Shown here piece after piece: positions 1 through 6,861 of a DNA stretch of 10,571 nt. The stretch is from an uncultured Pseudobdellovibrionaceae bacterium (GTDB lineage: Bacteria > Bdellovibrionota > Bdellovibrionia > Bdellovibrionales > Bdellovibrionaceae): NCBI GenBank assembly GCA_937900305.1, contig CALCCV010000500.1:1-10571 (forward strand), in the 5' to 3' direction. A program made the translations under genes and the position numbers. Position 1 is the stretch's first letter. Every line of letters begins with the position of its first letter. The notes beneath the pieces are model-generated. The model was not told where the DNA came from, ran no database searches, and worked only from the letters and a program-made list of their open reading frames with translations.

Positions 1-33
1 AATTTTGCAATCCCCATGCACACCAAAAGCCTC

Positions 34-56
34 AACACGAAAGTGTTCCAGTTTTT
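34..56. terminator. Weak hairpin downstream of the 55-642 gene
   Basis: AACAC (34-38) and GTGTT (43-47) pair around a GAAA tetraloop. On the plus strand the hairpin is followed after a few bases by a run of five T (52-56). On the minus strand it lies just past the stop codon of the barrel-protein gene. The stem is only 5 bp, so a role as terminator, in either direction, is tentative. Confidence 0.25.
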
Positions 57-642
57 AAAATGCAAATCCGATGTTGGCTTCGATGAGGGGTCGCCATTGA
101 TTTTGGGAATCTTCGAAGGATTCGTTCATCCATTTTCTCTCGATTTTGTAACTCTCATGTTCGACTCCACAACCCAGTAGAAAAAAAATGCTTTTCAGTT
201 GCCATTGATGTCCGATGACGGCGTTGACTTTCAATCCAGTGCTCGCTGATTCCGACATTTCAGCGCCATCACTTCTGGCCGAGTGGCGATCTGAGTAGGC
301 GTGTGCACTCGCGTACCAAGTATTGAAGTTCGGCGATTGAAAATAGTAAGTGGTTTGCCAGCCCACGGACCAACCCGAAATGCAGCGGGCGAGCAATCCC
401 GATGGCCCATGGCAGTCATATCTGATCACCGACGGGCCCGTGGCCCACTGAGGGGACGGGCGGAAAGAGCCCTCTAGCAGGTATCTGTGGGCGAGGATCG
501 CAATCGGAGCCGTTCGCAAATCCCACTTGAGGTTGTCGGTTTCCGTGAATGCCTCCCTGGGTTTCGCGAAGCAGATGGTTGCTAGAAATAGGACGCCCAG
601 AAGACCAAAAGCTGAGACTGATGCAGGTTTAAATTTATTCAT
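55..642 (-). CDS. Small exported protein, probable outer-membrane beta-barrel
   Basis: This 195-residue protein has no family that I recognise. Residues 1-26 form a good Sec signal peptide: Lys at 3 and 5, a hydrophobic core AFGLLGVLFLAT, and a probable cleavage after CFA. The mature part holds short stretches of alternating polar and hydrophobic residues rich in Tyr, Trp and Gly, such as VGWQTTYYF, WYASAHAY and GLKVNAVIGHQW. It ends in NIGFAF. A terminal Phe preceded by alternating hydrophobic residues is the usual outer-membrane insertion signal, so a small barrel in the outer membrane is the best guess. There are four cysteines in the mature region (77, 87, 158 and one in the signal peptide aside), which is unusual for a barrel. 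The ATG has only a weak GAGA-like ribosome site; a sigma70-like promoter ends almost on it. No partner gene is visible to the left. Confidence 0.7.
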   Translation of the reverse strand: MNKFKPASVSAFGLLGVLFLATICFAKPREAFTETDNLKWDLRTAPIAILAHRYLLEGSFRPSPQWATGPSVIRYDCHGPSGLLARCISGWSVGWQTTYYFQSPNFNTWYASAHAYSDRHSARSDGAEMSESASTGLKVNAVIGHQWQLKSIFFLLGCGVEHESYKIERKWMNESFEDSQNQWRPLIEANIGFAF

Positions 643-648
643 TTTCTC

Positions 649-676
649 AAGATAGCTTTCGAAATTGGCGAGTCAA
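649..676 (-). promoter_or_regulatory. Candidate sigma70-type promoter for the 55-642 gene
   Basis: Read on the minus strand, TTGACT (671-676) is a 5/6 match to the -35 box. It is followed after 16 bp by TATCTT (649-654), a 4/6 match to the -10 box. Transcription would start close to the ATG at 642, giving a very short or leaderless transcript, which fits the poor ribosome site. Confidence 0.4.
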
Positions 677-693
677 TCGAGGGGCGGAAGTTT

Positions 694-712
694 TATTTTA
701 CTTCGTAAAATA
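694..712. repeat. 8-bp perfect inverted repeat, operator-like
   Basis: TATTTTAC (694-701) and GTAAAATA (705-712) are exact reverse complements around the 3-base centre TTC. The site lies about 18 bp upstream of the minus-strand -35 box of the barrel-protein gene. It could bind a dimeric regulator; as RNA it would be a weak AT-rich hairpin. Confidence 0.5.
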
Positions 713-800
713 GGGCTGCGAGTTTTAGGCCTTCGACCATGGTGGTGACCTGCACAGCTAGGGACTTGACGACATCTTGCCCATTGCTCCTGCATGTAGT

Positions 801-832
801 GCCGAGCTAATGTTCAGCCGAGCTAATTTTCA
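801..832. repeat. 16-bp tandem repeat upstream of the kinase gene
   Basis: GCCGAGCTAATGTTCA (801-816) is directly followed by GCCGAGCTAATTTTCA (817-832). The two copies match at 15 of 16 positions. The second copy overlaps a possible -35 box (TTCAAA, 829-834) of the kinase gene, so the pair could be a regulator-binding site or a simple local duplication. Confidence 0.6.
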
Positions 833-931
833 AATGAAAGGTGAAAGAATCTTATATGAGAGCGGAGTCATGCTGTTACAATTCATGATGAAAAGTTCGC
901 TTGTGCAAGCAAAATTGCGCCGACCAAAAGT

Positions 932-1975
932 TTGAATATTTTCTTCTGTTACGTTCTTCTTGGTGATTTAATTTCGAAAAAGGGTAGTCGACCTTCTGAG
1001 ATTGACTTATCAAAGAGCTCAGTTAAAATATCGTCCAATTCACTAAAGACGATGGATATGCTCCCAGAAGCCAACTCCGCAGATCAATATCGAGAAATCA
1101 ACTTTAAGGATTTGGCTTTTGCTGATGCCGCCCGCTCCATTTTGCAAGAGTCGGAAGGTCCTACCTCATTCGCAGACGATGGCTCTTCTCCGGTGGTGCT
1201 TATTGGTGATAGGGTGCTGAAGTTTTTCCCTCTCGTCTTTTTGGATGGCTTTGAAATCGAATGTCAGGCCTTAACGTTTTTGTCTGCGCATTCCCGGAAG
1301 TCGCCGCAACTCTTGGCTTCGGGAGTTTTTGAAGGGTGGAATTACCTGGTGATGTCTAAACTCCCCGGGCAGAGTTTGAAAAAAATTTGGCCGGGCCTCG
1401 ATGACTTTCAGAAAGGCGAAACCTGTTATCAGGTGGGTAGGGAGTTGAAATCGATTCATGATTTGTCGGTAGACTCGGCCCACTTGCCAGGACTTCCGTG
1501 GACAGAATATTTGGTACAACAAGTCCGAGGATGCTTGGCCCGACACGAAAAACTTGGTTTGCGAAACGATTTGCTTCAGCAAATTCCGAATTTTTTGGAG
1601 TCAACAAATCTCGGTTTGATCGAATCGTCGGCGTTTTTGCACACCGAAGTGATGAGAGATCACGTTTTCTTCGATCAAACTGAGGATCAGCATTTGCGGT
1701 TGACGGGTTTTTTGGATTTTGAACCTTCCATGATCGGTGATCGCGACTATGATTTTGCTTCGGATGGCCTATTTCTTTCTTCCGGAGATCCTCGAGCGCT
1801 CCGAGCATTTTTTGAAGGGTATGGCAATTTAGAGGTCGCCCAAACGCAGGCGTTTCGGCGCAGGATCATGGCTTTCTTATTGCTTCACAAGTACAGCAAC
1901 CTGAAGTGGTATTTGGAGTTTATGCCCAGCGCAGATTCTCTCGAAGAGTTGGCCGATTTGCGGTGGGCTCTTTAA
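932..1975 (+). CDS. APH-fold kinase with variant catalytic loop
   Basis: This 347-residue protein matches the aminoglycoside phosphotransferase/choline kinase fold (APH family). Such enzymes transfer phosphate from ATP to the hydroxyl of a small molecule; the substrate here is unknown. The small lobe has VLKFF, with Lys97 as the likely ATP-binding lysine, and a downstream FEIECQAL helix with the probable paired Glu. A hinge-like LVMSKLPGQSL follows. The metal-binding element is LDFEPSMIGDRDYDFA, with Asp262 in the position of the usual ID(W/F)E. The catalytic loop reads HTEVMRDH (237-244) where the family normally has H-G-D-x4-N, so the catalytic Asp is replaced by Glu239 and the Asn by His244. 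The start is uncertain. The TTG at 932 has no clear ribosome site and residues 1-40 look unconstrained; ATG at 1052 or 1058 gives about 306 residues and begins nearer the fold. The gene overlaps the next gene tail to tail. Confidence 0.75.
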   Translation: MNIFFCYVLLGDLISKKGSRPSEIDLSKSSVKISSNSLKTMDMLPEANSADQYREINFKDLAFADAARSILQESEGPTSFADDGSSPVVLIGDRVLKFFPLVFLDGFEIECQALTFLSAHSRKSPQLLASGVFEGWNYLVMSKLPGQSLKKIWPGLDDFQKGETCYQVGRELKSIHDLSVDSAHLPGLPWTEYLVQQVRGCLARHEKLGLRNDLLQQIPNFLESTNLGLIESSAFLHTEVMRDHVFFDQTEDQHLRLTGFLDFEPSMIGDRDYDFASDGLFLSSGDPRALRAFFEGYGNLEVAQTQAFRRRIMAFLLLHKYSNLKWYLEFMPSADSLEELADLRWAL

Positions 1976-2652
1976 ATCGGAGTTTCCAAAAACAGCGTTT
2001 CTAACAAATTCCAAATCTCTGATGGAGTTTGGGCTAGGCCGTCAGGATTTTCGGCTTTCATCTGCTCGGTGTTTGCGAGTGAATCCCAGAGTGCGGCGAT
2101 GGATTTGGCTCCAGCGGCGTGGGCCGCCTGGATGTCTGTGGGCGAATCCCCGATATAAACTGTATTCCGAGGATCCAATCCCATGATTTGAGCCGCGAGC
2201 AGCAGCCCATCGGGAGCGGGTTTGGACTGCGGGAGTTGGCTATCGGCAATGAGGGCTGTAAATTCATGAGCAATGCCATGGGGCTTTAAGACGAGGTCCA
2301 AATCTCGAGCGTGTCGACCGGTGACAATGGCCATCGGAATTTTTTTTTCGCGCAACTGTTCAAGCAGATTCTGAACACCTCTGTGCATTTGTGTTCGTAA
2401 GGCCAATTCACTTTGGTGATCCAGATAGTGTTCAAATGCTTGCAAGCCTAACTTTTCATCCCTTAAAATTTTGATAAAAATGCGATCGGCCGCAGCCCCA
2501 AAATGACGTTTGATCTCTTCAGGCTCTCGGAGCTTTTGATCCACTTTGCGGAGGGCGTAGTTGAAGGATTCCATCGCTTCGCCCAATGAATCCACGAGAG
2601 TGCCATCACAATCAAAAATCACTCCGAACTTTCTCAACGCCATTTCGTTCAT
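1972..2652 (-). CDS. HAD-superfamily hydrolase, phosphoglycolate phosphatase-like
   Basis: This is a 226-residue soluble phosphatase of the haloacid dehalogenase superfamily, with all four motifs intact. Motif I is FDCDGTLVDS, with nucleophile Asp14 and acid/base Asp16. Motif II is the Thr of VTGR (Thr111). Motif III is Lys144 in SKPAPD. Motif IV is GDSPTD with Asp169 and Asp173. The segment between motifs I and II is a helical cap of the Gph/PpaX type, and the length is normal for this group. It probably hydrolyses a small phosphomonoester such as 2-phosphoglycolate, but members are often promiscuous, so I give no gene symbol. The start is supported by AAGGAAGG immediately upstream of the ATG at 2652. 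A second ATG three codons later is too far from that site. The gene is convergent with the kinase and divergent from the envelope operon. Confidence 0.88.
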   Translation of the reverse strand: MNEMALRKFGVIFDCDGTLVDSLGEAMESFNYALRKVDQKLREPEEIKRHFGAAADRIFIKILRDEKLGLQAFEHYLDHQSELALRTQMHRGVQNLLEQLREKKIPMAIVTGRHARDLDLVLKPHGIAHEFTALIADSQLPQSKPAPDGLLLAAQIMGLDPRNTVYIGDSPTDIQAAHAAGAKSIAALWDSLANTEQMKAENPDGLAQTPSEIWNLLETLFLETPI

Positions 2653-2804
2653 GCCTTCCTTGAAATCAAGCTAGACTTACACCAAGTTGAAGACGCTGTC
2701 GTTAAATTTTGACCGAGACCACTTCCTCGTGTGTCGACTTTCGTCCCACGCAGTGAGTGTCCACCTTTGCGACAACGTAGCGAGTGTGATTAACTAAAGC
2801 CACT

Positions 2805-3695
2805 ATGAAATTACATCCAGTATGGCTCTTCTGTTTGACTCTCTCACTCTCTGGGAAGGCCTTTTCCCAGTCAGCTCCGCAACCGACGACGACGCCTCCA
2901 GCAACCTCGTCACCCACACCAACTTTGAAACTCAAAGAGCGTGATAAAGAAAAAGAGCGTGATAAAGAGAGAGAAAAAGACAAAGACAAAGATGTTCGCG
3001 ACATCAATGTCAGTGATGCTCTGACCTTGAATTTAGACTATCCCGAACTTCAAGTGGTGCCGCGAGCAACCGACCGTTTGAATCTCGAATCTCAGGTGGA
3101 AAGTGAGAAAAAATGGCTGAGTTATTGGCCCATGCTGACGGGCAGTGTGATGCTGATTTATGCGGCTCAAGGCCAGCGTGGTCAGTACAATTACGACAGT
3201 CCTGGCTCCATCGAGCAGGTCGAGCAAGATAGCAATCGTTCGGTGACCACAGCGGGTGTTGTTGGGGCCGGTTGGTTGATCGCGGGTCTCTATTGGACGT
3301 TCCAAGAGCCCTACACCCAGTCGTTGAATCTTGTTAAGCGAATCAAAGGCACGGAAAAAAGATCTGAAGTGTATCGAGAACGCATGGCGGAAGAAGGTCT
3401 AGAGGGCCCGGCTGCGTTGAGCCGCAAACTCAATCGATTGTACATGCTGACTCATGGATTTGCGTCGGCTTGGCTTTTTTCAACGGCGCCTGACGAAAAA
3501 AAAGTGTATCCATTTTTAGCGGGCCTCGCCACATTTCTGCCATGGATTTTTGAAAGCCATCACGAATCGGTTTATGAAAAGCATCTCGAGTACAAACGCA
3601 AAATCTATGCGCCTCTTTCAGATCTAACGCCCCACTGGGATCCGGCCAGTGGCAAGTACGCAGGCCTGCAGTGGAGACTGTCTTGGCAGTTTTGA
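2805..3695 (+). CDS. Exported protein with charged repeat and hydrophobic segments, unknown function
   Basis: I do not recognise this 296-residue protein. Residues 1-22 look like a signal peptide (WLFCLTLSLSGKAFS). A Pro/Thr/Ser linker follows (24-40), then a highly charged stretch (43-65) of ERDKEK and KDKD units encoded by an 18-bp tandem repeat. After a polar part come four hydrophobic segments, roughly 108-121, 147-165, 212-226 and 234-249. The last residues (LQWRLSWQF) alternate hydrophobic and polar and end in Phe, as in the beta-signal of outer-membrane proteins. That sits oddly with the helix-like hydrophobic segments, so location in the inner or outer membrane is open. The ATG has no good ribosome site; the signal peptide supports it. 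The gene ends inside the next gene, which points to an operon with translational coupling. Confidence 0.72.
   Translation: MKLHPVWLFCLTLSLSGKAFSQSAPQPTTTPPATSSPTPTLKLKERDKEKERDKEREKDKDKDVRDINVSDALTLNLDYPELQVVPRATDRLNLESQVESEKKWLSYWPMLTGSVMLIYAAQGQRGQYNYDSPGSIEQVEQDSNRSVTTAGVVGAGWLIAGLYWTFQEPYTQSLNLVKRIKGTEKRSEVYRERMAEEGLEGPAALSRKLNRLYMLTHGFASAWLFSTAPDEKKVYPFLAGLATFLPWIFESHHESVYEKHLEYKRKIYAPLSDLTPHWDPASGKYAGLQWRLSWQF
2934..2993 (+). repeat. 18-bp tandem repeat coding a Lys/Asp/Glu/Arg tract
   Basis: Units begin at 2934 and 2952, both starting AAAGAGCGTGATAAAGA, and differ only at the last base. They are followed by shorter degenerate AAAGAC steps up to about 2993. The period is a multiple of three, so length changes by slippage would keep the reading frame and only alter the charged linker. 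Confidence 0.7.
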
Positions 3696-4687
3696 AAAAC
3701 TGGATTCTGGTAGCGATCGTTTTTTTGGCAAGCCCATCGGCTTTTTCGGCGAAAGCTTCGGACGAAGACGGAACGCTCCCCCCACCGCCCACCGCGATCG
3801 ATCCTCTGATGAGCTACAGCGAGCAACGAAGGCTCGCCAAGCTTTTGCCATCGGAACAGATCTCGCCGTGTCGATCCAGTCAAGAATTCGCAACGGCTTT
3901 AAAGTACTTTAAAGAATCGGATTTGCCACTCAGCTTGAGTGAGAAGCTCAAGTGGTCATTGCGTTTGTCAGAGGGGTGCGATGGAGCCACCTCGCGGTTT
4001 TCGCGATTATTTAAGTACATGACTCACGCCGGATTCGACATTGGCTTTTCTCTGCTGAGCAGTGGGGAACTGGCGCTGTTTCCGCCCAGTGTGACGGATT
4101 CATTTTTGGTTTTATTTCCTGGTTTGATTGCCGCCGATCTTTTGAGTTTGGATTATCGCACGGCCTTTCGCTTGGCTCGCGACTGGTCGCTGATTCCTTC
4201 GGTGCGAGCCGAAAAACTGCAGTCCGATTTTTTGCAGCTGTTGCGATTTTGCACTGAAAATAAATCGACCCAACTGCCAATTGGAGTGTGTGCAGATCTC
4301 GTCACCCAAGTGGCGCCGCTGTCCCCTCTCTATGTCGAGGGCCTCTTTCCGGCCTTTCGCGAACTGATTGATTTTTTTCAAGCGCAAAAATTACTGAAGT
4401 TGAGTCTGGGGCAGTCGCTTCCGTGGGTGCGCGAAATCCTCAAGGGTGGTCCTTTCGCCAAAGATGAATTTAAAGAAACACTTCGACTTTTAATTCAAGA
4501 AGAGAAAGTCGCGCTTCCCGCAAAAGATCTGTTGCAAATTGCACTGAAGGTTTCTCACCAATCGTTTGTTCCCAGCGCGGAAGAACTTTCACGTCTGTTG
4601 AAAGATCTCAAATTTTCGGATGCCCGAAGCTCCTTATCTGCTGAAACCTCCGCTAGCAAAGGGAGCGCGGATGAGACTGCCCGCTAA
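3683..4687 (+). CDS. Exported helical protein, unknown function
   Basis: I do not recognise this protein. With the TTG start at 3683 it has 334 residues; a GTG at 3671 would add four. TTG is preferred because GGAG (3673-3676) lies 6 bases upstream, while nothing suitable precedes the GTG. Either way a signal peptide follows (WILVAIVFLASPSAFSA), with likely cleavage after AFSA and no lipobox. The mature protein has a Pro-rich start, then a long part that reads as amphipathic helices (for example LLSLDYRTAFRLARDW and ELIDFFQAQKLLKL). Four cysteines (67, 103, 194 and 207, counted from the GTG) could form two disulfides in the periplasm. The C-terminus is a Ser/Ala-rich tail. It overlaps both neighbours in the envelope operon, so it probably works with them. 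Confidence 0.7.
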   Translation: MAVLKNWILVAIVFLASPSAFSAKASDEDGTLPPPPTAIDPLMSYSEQRRLAKLLPSEQISPCRSSQEFATALKYFKESDLPLSLSEKLKWSLRLSEGCDGATSRFSRLFKYMTHAGFDIGFSLLSSGELALFPPSVTDSFLVLFPGLIAADLLSLDYRTAFRLARDWSLIPSVRAEKLQSDFLQLLRFCTENKSTQLPIGVCADLVTQVAPLSPLYVEGLFPAFRELIDFFQAQKLLKLSLGQSLPWVREILKGGPFAKDEFKETLRLLIQEEKVALPAKDLLQIALKVSHQSFVPSAEELSRLLKDLKFSDARSSLSAETSASKGSADETAR

Positions 4688-5588
4688 AATTCTCACCCGT
4701 TTTTTCGTCTCAGCGGCGGTTATTTTTCAAGCGATCATTTTGATCTCCCTCAGTGCGATGGCCAAATCGGTTGAGATCGAGTGGGAGGATCGGCCCGAGG
4801 CCGTTGCCTACGAAGTTGAAATTTACAAAAAGGGCCGAAAGATCGGAACCACCAAGAGCCCCAGCAAGGACCTCAAAGCCAATCTGGCTTGCGGAAAATA
4901 CAAAGTGCGCGGGCGAATCGTCACTCGTCAAAATCTGACGGGCGATTGGTCAGAATTGACCGACTTTGAAGTTCCCCCAGAACCTGTGGTTCCCGAGGCC
5001 TCGGCCACTTCAGAGGCACCGGTCACAACCGCAACGGCCAATCCCAAAACGCTGCTTGCCCCTGTGAATCTGCGATGGTCCACCAGTCCCGACGCCGTAT
5101 TTTATCATTTGATCATCAAAGACGGCGGCGGAAGGGCGGTCTCGGAGACACGGGTTCGGCGCAATGAAACCAAACTGGAATTGCCACCTGGAGCATTCAC
5201 TTACGTCGTGAAAGCGGAGGGCCCGGATGGTGTTATGGGCGAAGAATCGCTCCCACTCGGCCAAATCGAAGTCCACTCGGCTCAATTGCCAAAACCAAAA
5301 TTTCAGTGGCAAGTGGTGGGACGAAATTTGAAACTCAATTGGACTCCACAGGGCCCAATGGAGTGGATGATTCGAGTTGAACGAAAGGCCTTTTTTTCCG
5401 ACAAATGGACCGAGGTTCTTGAAACGCAAAAGGCAGCAGGCACCTCTGGGCAATGGCTAAGCCCGTTGCTCTTGCCCGGCCTTTATCGTCTCACGGTGTT
5501 TGTGAAAGCCGCCGGCTGGTTGGACTCGGCGCCAGTGACAAAGCTGATGGAGATTCGACCCACTTCGCAAGACTTTGCGGAGCGATAG
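4671..5588 (+). CDS. Secreted protein with three fibronectin-III-like modules
   Basis: This protein has 305 residues and a long signal peptide or N-terminal anchor (about 1-31: basic start, then FFVSAAVIFQAIILISLSAMA). Three beta-sandwich-like modules follow: about 33-102 (VEIEWEDRPEAVAYEVEIY), 129-202 (VNLRWSTSPDAVFYHLIIK) and 209-297 (LKLNWTPQGPMEWMIRVER). Each opens with a hydrophobic-x-W strand and then a strand typical of fibronectin type III folds, and closes with a Tyr-containing strand before a linker. A Pro/Ala/Thr-rich linker (103-128) separates modules 1 and 2. Such modules usually bind proteins or glycans at the cell surface or in the periplasm; no enzyme motif is visible. An upstream ATG at 4620 is in frame, but GGGAG (4661-4665) sits 5 bases before the ATG at 4671 and the signal peptide begins there. 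The gene overlaps its upstream neighbour by 17 bp and is the last gene of the operon. Confidence 0.78.
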   Translation: MRLPAKILTRFFVSAAVIFQAIILISLSAMAKSVEIEWEDRPEAVAYEVEIYKKGRKIGTTKSPSKDLKANLACGKYKVRGRIVTRQNLTGDWSELTDFEVPPEPVVPEASATSEAPVTTATANPKTLLAPVNLRWSTSPDAVFYHLIIKDGGGRAVSETRVRRNETKLELPPGAFTYVVKAEGPDGVMGEESLPLGQIEVHSAQLPKPKFQWQVVGRNLKLNWTPQGPMEWMIRVERKAFFSDKWTEVLETQKAAGTSGQWLSPLLLPGLYRLTVFVKAAGWLDSAPVTKLMEIRPTSQDFAER

Positions 5589-5618
5589 TCGCACTTTGAA
5601 TTTGAAAACTGAGTGCGA
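5589..5618. terminator. Hairpin between convergent genes
   Basis: TCGCACT (5589-5595) and AGTGCGA (5612-5618) pair around a 16-base loop. The hairpin fills the 31-base gap between the stop codons of two convergent genes. Neither strand has a following T-run, so it may be a weak bidirectional terminator or a roadblock to opposing transcription. Confidence 0.35.
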
Positions 5619-5619
5619 G

Positions 5620-6702
5620 CTACTTCTTAAGAAGAATCATGGCTTCTGGGTAAAGGTCATTTTGCAGGTCTGCCGAAAAAAAATCGTCGAAAAATTTTAG
5701 AATTTCCCAACCCCAATCGGGCAGTGGATTTTCAACTCCGCTGAGAGCCAAACGAAAATAAATTTTGGTCATATTGGTGAACTGGTCTGTGACAGGATCC
5801 AAGGCATGGATCTGAAGCTCTGAAGCGCCGATGTCACTGGCAACATCTTCGATGTACTTGCGAGTGAAAAGCCACTTGTCGTCCATCGTTTTATAGTTCG
5901 GATGGGATTTGTCTCGGCCCCTTCTGAATTCTAAATCAGCCACATAGTTGCACAAGAAGACGTAGGTCGCGTGCGGGATCTCGTATTTTTTTTCCGACTT
6001 TTGGGTTTGCTGGAAAAACTTAAACAGCGGATGAAGTTGAGGTTTGTCAGCGATGGCGGGCGCAGGTAGAGGATTCGACCAACGACCGATGGTGTCTCGG
6101 TGACCCGCCAAATTGAGAATCATCGAGTAAGCCAATTTCAGCAGAGAATTGCCAACCTCAAACGGCTCGGTGTACATGAGCCAGCCGTTTTTTTTCAGCG
6201 CTCGAAAGTTTTCGCGAATAACTATCGCTGGATCAAACATGTGGTGAAGGATGGCTCCGCCCACCGCGAGATCACAAATGCCCTCCTGAAACTGAGTTTC
6301 CGTCAAATCCAAACACAAAAGGGTTGTACGACTTCGTTGAGCTGGAGTCATGATTTCCTGCAAAATTCGCAAAAGCTGAGGGCTGATGTCGGTGGCAATC
6401 AGGGTGGCCTGAGGGAACATCTCCAGCAGAGGAAAAAACGTGTTTCCCGAACCTGAGCCCACATCGAGCACCGTTTGAATTTCGCCGGGCGGATGCACGC
6501 CCATATGGGCCAAGCCTCTGGTGATGAAACCTTTGTATCTCTCATAGTCGGTGTATTTTTGATGGTAGGTCTCGGCCAACTCCCGAAACTGTGGGCTTAC
6601 GCCGCGCTCTTCAAAATCCAAATTGAAATCGGTCGGGCAGAAAATTCCGGAATACTGATCAGATAAGCGGTCTTTGAGGTCCACAAGGCTACTTTGTATC
6701 AT
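5620..6702 (-). CDS. Class I SAM-dependent methyltransferase
   Basis: This is a cytoplasmic methyltransferase of the class I Rossmann type (Methyltransf_12/25-like). With the ATG at 6702 it has 360 residues. Motif I is VLDVGSGSGN (about 78-87), followed by LLEMFPQATLIATD, whose Asp (105) should hold the SAM ribose. The strand after that is CDLAVGGAILHHMFDP (143-158), and LKKNGWLMYTEP follows as the usual late core strand. The C-terminal 150 residues form an extra domain that probably sets substrate choice. Its substrate is unknown; position beside rfbF suggests a sugar or glycan precursor, but a small-molecule role is possible. An ATG at 6753 would add 17 residues but has no ribosome site, whereas AGGA lies 8 bases before the ATG at 6702. 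The gene is divergent from the 6862-7539 gene and convergent with the envelope operon. Confidence 0.82.
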   Translation of the reverse strand: MIQSSLVDLKDRLSDQYSGIFCPTDFNLDFEERGVSPQFRELAETYHQKYTDYERYKGFITRGLAHMGVHPPGEIQTVLDVGSGSGNTFFPLLEMFPQATLIATDISPQLLRILQEIMTPAQRSRTTLLCLDLTETQFQEGICDLAVGGAILHHMFDPAIVIRENFRALKKNGWLMYTEPFEVGNSLLKLAYSMILNLAGHRDTIGRWSNPLPAPAIADKPQLHPLFKFFQQTQKSEKKYEIPHATYVFLCNYVADLEFRRGRDKSHPNYKTMDDKWLFTRKYIEDVASDIGASELQIHALDPVTDQFTNMTKIYFRLALSGVENPLPDWGWEILKFFDDFFSADLQNDLYPEAMILLKK

Positions 6703-6780
6703 TTTGAGGATCCTACTGTTTTGGAGACCGGAATTCCAGTTTATTCGAGCCATACCAGGTTTTGAAGATCGCGCTTTGAG

Positions 6781-6807
6781 TTGACGAAAAAGTCGCTTCT
6801 CTATAGC
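6781..6807 (+). promoter_or_regulatory. Candidate promoter for the methyltransferase-rfbF pair
   Basis: TTGACG (6781-6786) is a 5/6 match to the -35 box and TATAGC (6802-6807) a 4/6 match to the -10 box. The spacing of 15 bp is shorter than usual. Transcription would start near 6814, leaving a leader of about 48 bases before the GTG at 6862. The same TTG could be misread as a start codon. Confidence 0.3.
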
Positions 6808-6861
6808 AATAATTCGGAGCCATCATTTCATTTTGGGCGAGACCTGCGAAAGGAATCAAAA

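Larger units (their letters stand above)
643..931. other. Divergent intergenic region
   Basis: This 289-base gap between two divergent genes contains the candidate minus-strand promoter, a palindrome (694-712) and a 16-bp tandem repeat (801-832). It also has a weak plus-strand promoter candidate: TTCAAA at 829-834, then TATATG at 853-858 with 18-bp spacing. A small inverted repeat GCTTG/CAAGC lies at 899-910. I see no RNA gene and no convincing coding sequence. Confidence 0.5.

Noticed and set aside
885..935. 16-codon open frame just before the kinase gene, ending over its TTG start
   Set aside because: There is no ribosome site, no attenuator-like hairpin and no codon bias that would mark a leader peptide.
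1356..1808. 150-residue minus-strand open frame inside the kinase gene
   Set aside because: It is antisense to a gene with clear family motifs; its product is low in structure and matches nothing.
2742..2788. Imperfect direct repeat (ACGCAGTGAGTGT and ACGTAGCGAGTGT) upstream of the envelope operon
   Set aside because: The copies differ at two positions, no clear promoter adjoins them, and the similarity is short, so I could not separate it from chance.
5010..5453. 147-residue minus-strand open frame inside the fibronectin-like gene
   Set aside because: It lies opposite a gene with a signal peptide and repeated modules; the antisense product has no recognisable features.
5624..5635. 12-bp palindrome CTTCTTAAGAAG
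   Set aside because: It lies within the last codons of the methyltransferase (Leu-Lys-Lys) and is followed by no T-run; probably a by-product of those codons.
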